This document shows positions 29,407-39,355 of a stretch of 64,000 bases of DNA, piece after piece; position 1 is the stretch's first letter, and every line of letters starts with the position of its first letter. Made by a program: the position numbers and the translations under genes. This DNA is from Streptomyces sp. P3. GTDB taxonomy: Bacteria > Actinomycetota > Actinomycetes > Streptomycetales > Streptomycetaceae. The notes beneath the pieces are model-generated. The model saw nothing but the letters and a program-made list of their open reading frames with translations, had not been told where the DNA came from and ran no database searches. Where the stretch lies: positions 3,720,001-3,784,000 of the forward strand of contig JAFEKX020000001.1 in the NCBI GenBank assembly GCA_016893485.2. Direction: 5' to 3'.

Positions 29407-30215
29407 ATGCTTGGGACACGGATTCACCGCTGGAAATCGGTGGCGTTGACGACCGCCGCCGTCCTGGTCGGCTTCGCCGCGCCGACCCTGACCGCGACCC
29501 CGGCGTCGGCCACGACGACCGCGTACGACGCGACGTACTACAAGAACGCGGTCGGCAAGACGGGCACGGCTCTGAAGTCCTCGCTGCACACGATCATCAG
29601 CACCAACGTCACGAAGATCTCGTACGCGGCGGTCTGGAACGCCCTCATGGCCACCGACCAGGACCCGAACAACAGCAACAACGTGATCCTGCTGTACAGC
29701 GGTGTGTCCCGCGCCAAGTCCCTCAACGGCGGCGACGTCGGCGACTGGAACCGCGCGAGCACACCTGGGCCAAGTCCCACGGCGACTTCGGCGAGGTCAC
29801 CGGTCCCGGCACCGACCTGCACCACCTGCGTCCCGCGGACGTCCAGGTCAACAGCATCCGCGGCAACCTGGACTTCGACAACGGCGGCAGCGCGGTCACC
29901 AACGGCGGCGGCAGCACCGTCGACTCCGACTCCTTCGCACCGCGCGCGGCGGACCGGGGCGACGTGGCCCGCATGATCCTCTACATGGCCGTGCGCTACG
30001 ACGGCGGCGACGGCTTCGCCGACCTGGAGCCCAACGAGAAGGTCAACAACGGCAGCAACCCCTACATGGGCAAGCTCTCCGTCCTCAAGGCGTGGAGCGC
30101 GGCGGACCCGCCCAGCGCCTTCGAGGAGAAGCGCAACCAGGTCATCTACGACACCTACCAGCACAACCGCAACCCGTTCATCGACCACCCGGAGTGGGTG
30201 GAGGCGATCTGGTAG
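29407..30215 (+). CDS. secreted endonuclease I (EndA/NucM family) (frameshifted as read)
   Basis: 268 residues once two extra bases near 29757 are removed. Signal peptide MLGTRIHRWKSVALTTAAVLVGFAA...ASA. The His-Me finger motif of endonuclease I is clear: WNREHTWAKSHGDFG followed by GTDLHHLRPADVQVNSIRGNLDFD, then GDVARMILYMAVRYDG and the C-terminal HNRNPFIDHPEWVEAIW. It cuts DNA and RNA outside the cell with a divalent metal, supplying nucleotides or phosphate, possibly from lysed mycelium. In-frame ATGs at 29347 and 29353 are alternative starts, but the signal peptide is best from 29407. Confidence 0.9.
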
Positions 30216-30306
30216 GCAGTCGCCGCCCGGCCCGAACTCCCCCTACTTCAGGGGAGTTCAGGTCATCCCGGCTATGGCCCCGGCGCAGAACAAGTCTGCA
30301 GCGCGC

Positions 30307-30397
30307 GGCACCGGCACCGGCACCGGCACCGGCACCGGCACCGGCACCGGCACCGGCACCGGCGAACGTTCGGCCGTTCGGCCGTTCGGCCGTTCGG
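30307..30397. repeat. microsatellite: nine GGCACC hexamers then GTTCGGCC octamers
   Basis: GGCACC is repeated nine times without change at 30307-30360. After seven bases, GTTCGGCC follows three times (30368-30391) with a partial fourth copy ending at 30397. Both arrays are in the gap between the endonuclease and VOC genes, 100-190 bases upstream of the VOC start. All frames are open across the hexamers, but no gene start points to translation. Confidence 0.85.
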
Positions 30398-30497
30398 TGG
30401 AAACCGGGGCCTGTCGGTGCTGGTGCACGGACGGCGGCGGCGGGCGGGACGGCATCGTGGCTCCCGTCCCGACCCACCCCCGTCCAGGAGGCCCCTG

Positions 30498-31282
30498 ATG
30501 CTCGGCACCGACTTCACCACCGGATCGCCCAACTGGCTCGACCTCGGCAGCCCCGACACCGACGCTGCCGCCGCGTTCTACGGCGCCGTCTTCGGCTGGC
30601 AGTTCGTCTCGGCCGGTCCCGACACCGGCGGATACGGCTTCTTCCAGGTGGACGGGAAGACCGTCGCCGCCCTCGGCCCGCTCACCGAGGAAGGGGCCAC
30701 ATCGGCCTGGATGATCCACTTCAAGACCGACGACATCACGGCCACCGTCCAGTCCGTCGTCACGGCAGGCGGCGGGACCGTCCGCATGGAGCCCATGGAC
30801 GTCATGGGCGAGGGCACGCTGGCCCAGGCCACCGACCCGCAGGGCGCCCAGTTCGCGCTGTGGCAGCCCGGCAGGACCGCGGGCCTGGAACTCACCTCCG
30901 CCCCCAACACCCTGCTCTGGGCAGAGCTGCACACCCCGACCCGGAGGCGGACATCGCCTTCTACCAGGGCCTGTTCGGCTGGCGCACCCAGGACATGCCG
31001 GCGCCCGGCATGACGTACCGGGTACTGAGCACCAGCGAGGGCGACCAGCAGGACGCCTCGTTCGGCGGAGTGGCGCCCCTGGGCGACGGCGAGGGCGAAC
31101 TCCCGCGCTGGGTACCGTACTTCCACACGACGGACACGGACGCCACCATCGCGACGGCCCAGTCCAACGGCGGCTCCGTCCTCATGCCGGCGACGGACGT
31201 ACCGGAGGTCGGCCGCATGGCGTGGCTCAAAGACCCGTTCGGCGCGGTGTTCGCACTGCTGACGCCGGATCCGCGGATGTGA
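30498..31282 (+). CDS. VOC (glyoxalase/bleomycin-resistance fold) family protein, two-domain (frameshifted as read)
   Basis: 261 residues after adding one C near 30940. ATG at 30498 has AGGAGG eight bases upstream. Two VOC modules are joined head to tail: module 1 PNWLDLGSPDTDAAAAFYGAVFGW...TDPQGAQFALWQP, module 2 LLWAELHTPDPEADIAFYQGLFGW...KDPFGAVFALLTPDP. Each has the strand-helix-strand pattern with potential metal ligands at the start and end. This two-module form is frequent in Streptomyces and its substrate is normally unknown. It converges on the TPP enzyme gene, with a strong hairpin between. Confidence 0.85.
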
Positions 31283-31297
31283 GGGCGGGAGTGAGAA

Positions 31298-31338
31298 GCG
31301 GAAGTGTGACACGTGGTGCCGAGGTGTCACACTTCCGC
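31298..31338. terminator. bidirectional hairpin terminator between VOC and TPP-enzyme genes
   Basis: GCGGAAGTGTGACAC (31298-31312) and GTGTCACACTTCCGC (31324-31338) are perfect 15-bp arms around an 11-base loop, centred between two convergent genes. Confidence 0.85.
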
Positions 31339-31351
31339 GGGGCGGAACCCG

Positions 31352-33036
31352 TCACCCCAAGTGCGTAGCCGCGAACATCCGCAACACCGCAGGAAGTACG
31401 ACCACCGAAGGCCCAGGCGCCGCAAGGGACTTCGCGAGGTCCTCCTCCAGGGCCTCCGGAGTCGTCCGTACCCCCCGCACCCCGAACGACTCCGCCAGTG
31501 CCACGTAATCCGGCCGGGTCAGTTCCGTCGCCGTGGCCTCGCCGAACGCGTCCGTCATGTACTCGCGGAGGATGCCGTAGCCGCCGTCGTCGACGATGAG
31601 CCAGGTGACGTTCAGGTCGTACTGCTTGGCCGTGGCCAACTCCGCGATGGAGTACAGGGCGCCGCCGTCTCCCGACACCGCCAGCACCGGGCGGGTCGGG
31701 TCGGCTGCCGCCGCGCCCAGCGCCGCCGGGAAGCCGTAGCCGAGGCCGCCGGCGCCCTGGGCGGAGTGGAGGTGGTTGGGGCCCTTCGCGTCGAAGGCCG
31801 ACCAGGCCCAGTAGGCGAGGATCGTCATGTCCCAGAAGGAGGGGAGTTGGGCGGGAGTGCCTTGCGGACCGACGCCAACACGCTCTGTTCCAGGGTCAGT
31901 TCCTGGGCGGCGATGCGTTCCCGGACGCGGTCGAGCAGTTCGGCCACCCGGGCCTCCGCCGTCGGGTCCGTCCGTTCCGTCACCGTCTCCAGCAACGCCT
32001 GCAACCCGTGCCACGCGTCCGCGTGGATTCCCAACGCCGGGTGGTTCGACTCCAGTTTGCCGAGGTCCGCCTCGATCTGATGACACGGCCTCGCGGCTTG
32101 AACGTGTGGTAGTTCGAGGAGAGTTCACCCAGCCCCGAGCCGACCACCAGCACTACGTCCGCGTCCTCCAGGAAATCCGTCGTATGACGGTCCTCCAGCC
32201 AGGACTGGAGCGACAGGGGGTGCGTCCACGGGAACGCGCCCTTGCCTCCAGGCGTCGTGACCACCGGGGCCTGGAGCTTCTCGGCCAGTTGCCGCAGCTT
32301 CTTCGACGCGTCCGCGCGGATCACTCCGCCGCCCGCGATGATCGCCGGGCGGGATGCCTTCGACAGCAAGTCCGCTGCTACGGCGGTGAGTTCGGGGCGG
32401 GGGACCAGGTCCTCCGGGGTCGCGTCCACCGCCGTCACCACCGGCAGCGACGTCTCGGCCAGCAGCACGTCCTGCGGGATCTCCACCCACACCGGGCCGT
32501 GCGGAGCCGTCAGCGCCGACTTCCACGCCTCCGCGATCGCCGACGGGATCTGCGACTGGGTGCGGACGGTGTGGACGGACTTCACCACGCCCCTGAACGA
32601 GGCCGACTGGTCCGGGAGTTCGTGGAGGTAGCCGTGGCGACCGCCGCCCAGACCCGCGGTCGGGATCTGGCTGCTGATCGCCAGCACCGGGGCCGAGGCC
32701 GCCCTCGCCTCCTGGAGCGCGGCCAGTGACGTCAGCGCGCCCGGCCCCGTCGACAGGAGCAGCGGGGGCCGCCTCGCCGGTGATGCGGCCGTACGCGTCC
32801 GCCGCGAACCCCGCGTTGTTCTCCACCCGTAGGCCGATGTACCGCAGGTCGGAGCGGCGCAGCGCGTCGAACATGCCGAGGGCGTGCTGCCCCGGCAGGC
32901 CGAAGACCGTCGTCGCGCCGAGGCCCGCCAGGGTCTCCACGACCAGGTCACCGCCGTTGCGTCCGGGAGGCGGGTTCAGCGCGGCGGAGATCTGCGCGGC
33001 CGTCGGGCGGAGTTCCAGGTCGTGGTCGTGCGTCAC
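31352..33036 (-). CDS. thiamine pyrophosphate-binding enzyme, acetolactate synthase-like (frameshifted as read)
   Basis: About 560 residues from a GTG at 33036. The N-terminal PYR domain has TTVFGLPGQHALGMFDAL and the cofactor-activating Glu in GLRVENNAGFAADAYGR. The central domain contains RPAIIAGGGVIRADASKKL. The PP domain has HSAQGAGGLGYGFPAALGAA and the TPP/Mg motif SGDGGALYSIAELATAKQYDLNV. Missing bases near 32765, 32085 and 31855 split it. The gene lies downstream of the ureohydrolase gene on the same strand (101 bases) with a symporter further upstream. That context favours a 2-keto acid decarboxylase such as the 2-ketoarginine decarboxylase AruI over acetolactate synthesis, though a different keto acid is possible. 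Confidence 0.83.
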
Positions 33037-33137
33037 TTGCTCTCTGTCTCCCTACGAGTCACCGAACGGGTCGGCGGGTCACTGAACCGGGTCGGCGGTC
33101 GGCCGTCGTCCGCGCAGCGCCAACTGCCCTTCGCGCC

Positions 33138-34105
33138 CTACGCGTTGCGTGCCTCCGCGATCTGCCGGGACATGATCGTGATCAGGTCGTACGCGGTGTG
33201 CGACGCGGCCACCGACGTGATCTCGGCGTGGTCGTACGCCGGTGCCACCTCGACGACGTCCGCCGACACCAGGTTGCAGGATGCCAGGCCGCGCAGGATC
33301 TCCAGAAGTTCGCGGGAGGTCAGGCCGCCGGCCTCGGGCGTGCCGGTGCCGGGCGCGTGGGCCGGGTCGAGGCAGTCGATGTCGATGGAGATGTAGAGGG
33401 GCCGGTCGCCGATGCGCTGGCGCAGCTGGTCGGCGACCTCGTCGGCCCCCGGCGGTACACGTCCGCCGACGTGACGATGCCGAAGCCCATCTTCTCGTCG
33501 TCCTTGAGGTCCTGCTTGCCGTACAGCGGACCGCGGATGCCGACGTGCGAGAGCGCCTCCGTGTCGAGGATGCCCTCCTCGACTGCCCTGCGGAACGGGG
33601 TCCCGTGGGTGTACTCGGCCCCGAAGTACGTGTCCCAGGTGTCGAGATGGGCGTCGAAGTGCAGCAGGGCGACCGGGCCGTGCTTCTTGGCCACGGACCT
33701 CAGCAGCGGCAGCGCGATCGTGTGGTCGCCGCCCAGGGTCATCAACCGCGCGCCGGTGTCGAGGAGTTGGTCCGCCGCCTCCTCGATGGTCTCGACGGCC
33801 TCGTTGATGTTGAACGGGTTCGCCGCGATGTCCCCGGCGTCCGCGACCTGCGCCAGCGCGAACGGGGACGCGTCCTGCGCCGGGTTGTAGGGACGCAGCA
33901 GCCGGGACGCCTCGCGGATCGCGTTGCCGCCGAAGCGGGCGCCCGGCCGGTAGGAGACCCCGGCGTCGAACGGCACCCCGACGACGGCCACGTCCGCGGT
34001 GCCGACCTCGTCCAGGCGCGGCAGCCGGGCGTAGGTCGCGGGACCGGCGAACCGCGGGAAGCGCGAGGAGTCGACGGGGCCGCGGGGCGTCTCGTTGCTG
34101 GTCAT
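33138..34105 (-). CDS. speB: agmatinase-family ureohydrolase (agmatinase or guanidinobutyrase) (frameshifted as read)
   Basis: 322 residues after adding one base near 33455. The di-manganese motifs of the arginase/agmatinase superfamily are present: MTLGGDHTIALP, LLHFDAHLDTWD and SIDIDCLDPAHAPGTGTPE (the last in the second frame). It starts MTSNETPRGPVDSSRFPRFAG and ends SRQIAEARNA. The enzyme releases urea from a guanidino substrate. Agmatine to putrescine is the annotated reaction of the S. coelicolor relative, but close homologues also use 4-guanidinobutyrate. The TPP enzyme, symporter and PucR neighbours make guanidinobutyrate a serious alternative. It starts 83 bases after the symporter stop. 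Confidence 0.87.
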
Positions 34106-34188
34106 GGGGACTGCCTTCTTTCCTACGCTTCGTGACGTATGGGATGGGTTACGTGCAGCTTGTGGCTGTTTGCGCGTCCGCTACGACT

Positions 34189-35667
34189 CTACTGGTGCGC
34201 GGCGACCGGTTCGGACGCCCGTTCGGGGTGCCGCGGCCGGCGAGCCGGTCCCGCCAGGCGGCGAGCACGGCCGCGTCGGCGGCGTGGCGAGGGAGACGCT
34301 CACATAGGCGGCCAGAGACAGCAACAGGCCGTAGTACACAGGCTCGTTGGCGAGGATGCCGTAGGTCGCCATCAGGCCGACGACCGCGAGGCCGCCGACG
34401 ATCACCGAGGCGAGTGCGCCCTGTGCGGTGCCGCGCTTCCACAGCAGGCCGCCGAGGATGGGGACGAGGAGTCCGCCGACGAGGAGGTTGTAGGCGACGG
34501 TGAGCGCCTCCACGACGTTGTTGAGCGCGATCGCCGTGACGATCACGCCGATGCCCATGACGAGGATGAAGACGCGGTTGCCCCGCACCTCGTCGTGCCC
34601 GCCCTCGTCGTGCCCGCCCTCGTCGTCCCGGTCCTTGGCCGCTCCCCGCAGCCGCGACCAGATGTCGTTGTTGGCGACCGTGGCGCAGGCGATCAGCGCG
34701 CCGGACGACGTCGACATCACGGCGGCCAGGGCGGCGGCGAGCACCAACCCCGTACGCCGACGGGGAGTTCGTCCTTGACGATGCTGGCGAAGGCGTCGTC
34801 CGGGCTGCCGAGGTTCGGGTAGAGGACCTTGGCCGCCGTGCCGATGACGGCGCCCGCGACGGCGTAGACGAGGCAGTAGGTGCCCGCGACCGTGCCGCCC
34901 CACCTGGCCGTCTTGTCGCTGCCCGCCGTGAACACGCGCTGCCAGATGTCCTGGCCGATGAGCATGCCGAACGTGTAGATCAGGACGTAGGTGAAGATCG
35001 TCTCGCCGCCGATGCCCAGCGGGTCGAAGTACCCGGTGGGCAGCTTCGCCTTCATCGCGCCGAAGCCGCCCGCCTTGACGACCGCGATCGGCAGCAGGAG
35101 CAGCAGCACGCCGATCGTCTTCACCACGAACTGCACCATGTCGGTGAGGGTGATGGACCACATGCCGCCGAGCGTCGAGTACGCGACGACGATCGAGCCG
35201 CCGAGGACGATCGCGAGGGTGCGGTTCATGTCGAAGAGGACGTCGAAGATCGTGGCGTAGGCGATCGTCGAGGTGACGGCCAGCATCAGGGTGTACGCCC
35301 ACATGACCACGCCGGAGATCACGCCCGCCCGGCCGCCGTACCTGAGATCGAGCATCTCGGAGACGGTGTACACCTTCAGGCGGGCGATGCGGGCGGAGAA
35401 GAACACGGAGAGGGCGAGCAGGCCGAGGCCGATGGTGAAGACCATCCACGCGCCGGACAGCCCGTACTGGTAGCCGAGGCCGACGCCGCCGATGGTCGAC
35501 GCGCCGCCCAGGACGATCGCGGCCATGGTGCCGGAGTACATGACCGGGCCCAGGCGGCGGCCCGCGACCAGGAAGTCGCTCTTGGACCGGGCGCGGCGCA
35601 TGCCCCACCAGCCCATGGCCAGCATGCCGGCCAGGTAGACGACGATCACGGTGTAGTCGACGGCCAT
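34189..35667 (-). CDS. sodium:solute symporter (SSS family) (frameshifted as read)
   Basis: About 493 residues, thirteen membrane helices. It starts MAVDYTVIVVYLAGMLAMGWWG. Family features include GASTIGGVGLGYQYGLSGAW, YSTLGGMWSITLTDMVQFV and MSTSSGALIACATVANNDIW. A cytoplasmic loop carries three near-copies of GGHDE. Missing bases near 34750, 34290 and 34230 shift the frame, and the corrected tail is AAWRDRLAGRGTPERASEPVAAHQ, with stop at 34189. It imports an organic solute with sodium. As first gene of the symporter-ureohydrolase-TPP enzyme set, its cargo may be a guanidino or related amino compound. Divergent from PucR across 150 bases. Confidence 0.87.
34591..34625. repeat. 15-bp tandem repeat inside the symporter gene
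   Basis: CGTCGTGCCCGCCCT occurs at 34591-34605 and 34606-34620, with the start of a third copy. In frame it gives repeated GGHDE pentapeptides in a cytoplasmic loop, so copy-number change would not break the reading frame. Confidence 0.7.
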
Positions 35668-35772
35668 ACGGGGGCCTCCTTCGCGCGCTCTGGGGTCGCC
35701 CCGGGGCCTGGGGATGTCTCGGGGCTTGCGTCGCGACTGACCCTAGGTGGCCGGAAAGCGGCTGCGAAGTGT

Positions 35773-35812
35773 ACGTTTCATCCATCCGAGCCCGAGGCGA
35801 TGGAGGAAACGT
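35773..35812. promoter_or_regulatory. 14-bp inverted repeat covering the pucR ribosome binding site
   Basis: ACGTTTCATCCATC (35773-35786) and GATGGAGGAAACGT (35799-35812) match as inverted arms at 13 of 14 positions with a 12-base spacer. The right arm contains the GGAGG of the PucR gene that starts at 35818. It may be a PucR operator in the divergent region, or an RNA hairpin that hides the ribosome binding site. Confidence 0.6.
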
Positions 35813-35817
35813 CCACC

Positions 35818-37485
35818 ATGCCGGACCTCACGGTTCCGCCCGCACCACCCACACCGCCCACTCCCCCGTGCCCCTCGCCGCCCTCCTGGCCCGCGAGGAC
35901 CTGGGGCTGCGGCAGATCGCCGGGCCGTCCGACCCCGACATCGCGATCCACTGGGCGCACACCTCGGAGATGCCGGACCCGTATCCGTACCTGCTCGGCG
36001 GCGAACTGCTGCTCACCGCGGGCGTCCACATCCCGGACGCGGCCGGCTCCGGCACCTACTTCGACGACTACGTCGCCCGGATCGTCGAGGCGGGCGGGGT
36101 GGCCCTCGGCTTCGGCGTCGCCCCGGTCCACGACACCGTGCCGCGCGCCCTGGTCGCCGCCTGCGACCACTACGACCTCCCCTCCTGGAGGTCCCGCCGC
36201 CCACCCCCTTCTCCCGCGTCGCCCGCGCGGTCTGGCAACTGATGGCCCAGGCCCGCCTGCCGAACTCCGCCGCGTCACCGAGGCCCAGCAGAGCCTGGCG
36301 GCAGCGGCCTCCCGCCCCGACCCCCTCCCTTCGGTCCTACGCCAACTCGCCCAACGGGTAGGCGGCCGCGCGGTGTTGTTCGGCCCCGACGGGACGGAGA
36401 TCGCGGGGGCGGGGCGGGGAGCGGGGGCGGTTGGAGCGATGGGGGCGGAGACGGGCTCGACGGGGGCGGGTACGGGTACGAGGGCAGGACGCGGCGCGGG
36501 AGCGAGCGGCGCGGTGGTGCGGGACGCGTTGGCGGAGTTGGTGCGGGTGGTCCGGCCCCGGCCGCTCCCGCCTCGTCCCCTACGTCCGCCACCGCATCCC
36601 CTACGTCGCCCGTTCCCACCCCTACCTCCACCCCTGCCTCCACGGAAAGCACCCCCGGCCCGCCCCGCCCCCACCTCCGCCACCGACACCGTCTCCGGCA
36701 TCCACCTCGCCGCGTACGCCCTCGGTACCGGTCAGGGTTTCGTCCTAGGGGTCGCCGCCCCGCAGCGCGCCCCCGGCGACCACACCATCGCCTCCGTCGC
36801 CGCCGTCCTGCTCTCCCTCCTCACCGGCGAACACCAGAGCCGTACGGGAGCGGACCGGTCCTCGGCGCTCGTACGGCTGCTGCTGGGCGCCCCGCCGGAG
36901 GACGTCGCGTCGCTGCTCGGCGGTGACCGGTGGCTGGTGGTGCACGCGCTGCCCGACGCCGGCCCCGCCCCCGACCCCGTCGCCATCTCCGCCCTGGGCG
37001 CCGCCCTGGGTTCCGCGCTGATCGACCTGGCGCCGGAGGTCGTACGGGTGCTCGTCCCCGGCGACCGCGAACCCGCCCCGCAGCCCGGCTGGACCCTAGG
37101 GGTCAGCGCCCCCGTGGGCCCGGAGGACTGGTCCGCCGCCGACAAGCAGGCGGCCCGCGCCCTGGCCCGCGCCCGTGCGACCCGTGCCCCGCTGGTGCGC
37201 CACGGCGCCTCCGGTCGCGCCGGGCTCGCCGACCTGCTCCCGCGCGACGCGGCCGAGGAACACGCCCGCACCCTCCTCGCGCCGCTCGCCGCGCACCCCG
37301 CGCTCGTCGAGACCCTGCGCACCTGGCTCTCGCTGCACGGGAGTTGGGACCGTACGGCGGTCGCCCTCGCCGTGCACCGCAACACCGTGCGGCAGCGGAT
37401 CGCCCGGTGCGCGGCGCTGCTGGAGACGGACCTCGACGACCCGGACGTACGGATGGAGCTGTGGTTCGGCCTGCGTCGGATGTGA
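35818..37485 (+). CDS. PucR family transcriptional regulator (frameshifted as read)
   Basis: About 555 residues from the ATG at 35818. The N-terminal PucR ligand domain reads PLAALLAREDLGLRQIAGPSDPDIAIHWAHTSEM...LLTAGVHIPDA in a shifted frame. A linker with Ala/Gly- and Pro-rich stretches (36400-36650) is probably misread over part of its length. The C-terminal helix-turn-helix is LRTWLSLHGSWDRTAVALAVHRNTVRQRIARCAALLETDLDDPDVRMELWFGLRRM. PucR proteins control purine, amino-acid or polyamine catabolism in response to the substrate. Divergence from the symporter gene makes the symporter-ureohydrolase-TPP genes its likely targets, with the inverted repeat at 35773 as candidate site. Confidence 0.83.
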   Translation: MPDLTVPPAPPTPPTPPCPSPPSWPARTWGCGRSPGRPTPTSRSTGRTPRRCRTRIRTCSAANCCSPRASTSRTRPAPAPTSTTTSPGSSRRAGWPSASASPRSTTPCRAPWSPPATTTTSPPGGPAAHPLLPRRPRGLATDGPGPPAELRRVTEAQQSLAAAASRPDPLPSVLRQLAQRVGGRAVLFGPDGTEIAGAGRGAGAVGAMGAETGSTGAGTGTRAGRGAGASGAVVRDALAELVRVVRPRPLPPRPLRPPPHPLRRPFPPLPPPLPPRKAPPARPAPTSATDTVSGIHLAAYALGTGQGFVLGVAAPQRAPGDHTIASVAAVLLSLLTGEHQSRTGADRSSALVRLLLGAPPEDVASLLGGDRWLVVHALPDAGPAPDPVAISALGAALGSALIDLAPEVVRVLVPGDREPAPQPGWTLGVSAPVGPEDWSAADKQAARALARARATRAPLVRHGASGRAGLADLLPRDAAEEHARTLLAPLAAHPALVETLRTWLSLHGSWDRTAVALAVHRNTVRQRIARCAALLETDLDDPDVRMELWFGLRRM

Positions 37486-37564
37486 GGGGTGCCCCTGAGT
37501 GATCCACATCCCAGCGTGCGGGACGCCGGGCACGCGCACAGTCCTCTGCTTCACAATGGGAACC

Positions 37565-38358
37565 ATGCCGATATCCGGGACACCCAGCCGCGCCGAGCTT
37601 GTCGACCACCTTGTGAAGACCCGTATCGCGGGCGAGGTGGCCACGCCCCGCGAGAACAACCTCTCCCACTACCGCAAGCTCGCGAACGGCGACCGTCACT
37701 ACTGGCTCGGGCTGGAGCTGGGCGACCGCTGGACGGACGAGCAGGACGTGCTCGCGGTGATGGCGGAGCGGGTGGGCGTGAACGACGATCCCGAGTACCG
37801 CTACGGCCAGGACACCATCGACCCGGAGCTGACGGTCGAGGGCCTGGACCGGATGGCGGCGCGGCTGCGCAAGGCGGCCGACGGGCAGCAGCGGGTGCTC
37901 TTCGCGACCGGTCACCCGGGCGGTCTGCTGGACGTGCACCGCGCCACGGCCGCCGCCCTGCGCACGGCGGGCTGCGAGATCGTCGTGATCCCGGAGGGGC
38001 TGCAGACGGAGGAGGGGTACGTCATGCAGTTCGCGGACGTGGCCGTCCTGGAGCACGGCGCGACGCTCTGGCACACGCACTCCGGTGAGCCGATGAAGGC
38101 GATCCTCACCGCCCTGGAGCGCGAGGGCCGCCCGCTGCCCGACCTGGTCGTCGCCGACCACGGCTGGGCGGGCTACGCGGGCCGCCACGGCGTCGACTCC
38201 GTGGGCTACGCCGACTGCAACGACCCGGCGCTCTTCCTCGCCGAGTCGGAGGGCACCTCGTACAGGTGGCGGTCCCGCTCGACGACCACGTCGTCAGCCC
38301 CAGGCACTACGACCCGATGACGGCGTACCTGCTGGCCGAGGCCGGGCTGTCGGCCTGA
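37565..38358 (+). CDS. phosphatase family protein (PF15698 type) (frameshifted as read)
   Basis: 264 residues after adding one base near 38262. ATG at 37565 (MPISGTPSRAELVDHLVKTRIAGEV). Recognisable blocks are ATPRENNLSHYRKLANGDRHYWLG, VLFATGHPGGLLDVHRATAAAL, LWHTHSGEPMKAIL and VVADHGWAGYAGRHGVDSVGYADCNDPALF, ending VAVPLDDHVVSPRHYDPMTAYLL. This matches the actinobacterial family labelled simply phosphatase, with His/Asp residues in GHPGG, HTHSGE and DHGWAG as possible metal ligands. The substrate is not known. It follows pucR on the same strand and converges on the CDF gene through a hairpin terminator. Confidence 0.78.
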
Positions 38359-38364
38359 GCGACC

Positions 38365-38401
38365 GGGCTCAAGTCCCCTGTCACGGCCAGGGGTTGAGCC
38401 C
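38365..38401. terminator. hairpin terminator between phosphatase and CDF genes
   Basis: GGGCTCAAGTCCCCTG (38365-38380) pairs with CAGGGGTTGAGCCC (38388-38401), with a two-base bulge and a 7-base loop. It spans the CDF stop codon and lies seven bases after the phosphatase stop, serving both convergent genes. Confidence 0.75.
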
Positions 38402-39351
38402 TCCGCCCGGCGCTGCGCGTATCCCGGTGTCGGGTCCAGGTAGACCCGGCTGACCGCCGGGAACGCCTCCCGGAGCCGCTGCTCGGCCTGTTCGCAGGCC
38501 CACTCGATCTGCGCGGCGCTCGACCGGTCCCGGAAGTCGATCTTCGCGGCCACCAGCGCCTCGCGCGGGCCCTGCACGAGGGTCGTCAACTCCAGTACGG
38601 CCTCGATGTGTTCGACCCCGAGCAGTTCCTCCTTGATCCGTTCCCGCATGGCCTTGGGCAGCGGGCGGCCGATGAGGAGTTCCGCGTTGGAGCGGCCCAG
38701 CACCCAGGCGACGTAGAGCAGCAGGGCCCCGATGCACAGCGAGGCGGCGCCGTCCCAGGCGCCGGAGCCGGTGAGCTGGCCGCCGAGCAGGCCGCCCGCC
38801 GCGAGGACCAGGCCGACGAGCGCGGCGGAGTCCTCGAGGACCACGGCCTTCACGGCGGTGTCGGGGGTGTAGCGGAGGTAGCGCTTGAAGGAGGCGTCGA
38901 AGCGGGCCGCCTCGCCGCGCGCCTGGCGTACGCCCGTCCGCAGGGAGTAGCCCTCCAGGAGGAAGGCGACGCCGAGGACGATGTACGAGATCAGCGGGTC
39001 GCCGAGGTCCTCGCCTGCGACGAGGGTGTGGACGCCGTCGTAGATCGAGAAGACCGCGCCGCCGACGAAGGTGGCGACGGCGGCGAGCATCGCCCAGATG
39101 TAGCGCTCGGGGCCGTAGCCCAGGGGGTGGTCCTCGTCGGCGGGTTTGCCGCTGCGCTTGAGGGCGGTGAGGAGGAGGAGTTCGGTGACGGTGTCGGCGA
39201 CCGAGTGCGCCGCCTCGGAGAGCATCGCGCTGGAGCCGCTGATGACGCCGGCGACCGCCTTGGCGAGCGCGATGCCCAGGTTGGCGACGGCCGCGACGAT
39301 CACGGTGACGGTGGACTCGCCGCCGCCGTCACCCTCCTCTGTTTCTGCCAT
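38381..39351 (-). CDS. cation diffusion facilitator (CDF) metal exporter (frameshifted as read)
   Basis: About 323 residues from the ATG at 39351 (MAETEEGDGGGESTVTVIVAAVANL). Six membrane helices carry the CDF metal sites: SAMLSEAAHSVADTVTELLLL (first HxxxD-type site) and VVLEDSAALVGLVLAAGGLL (second). The cytoplasmic C-domain is ELTTLVQGPREALVAAKIDFRDRSSAAQIEWACEQ...VYLDPTPG. The very end is in a second frame (IRAAPGGGLNPWP) after an indel near 38415. Export of zinc, iron or manganese by proton antiport is the family function. The gene starts five bases after the TesB stop, so the two are probably co-transcribed. Confidence 0.87.
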
Positions 39352-39355
39352 GCCC

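Noticed and set aside
30307..30397. Short-repeat array considered as CRISPR
   Set aside because: Units are 6 and 8 bases, contiguous, without spacers or cas genes; a microsatellite.
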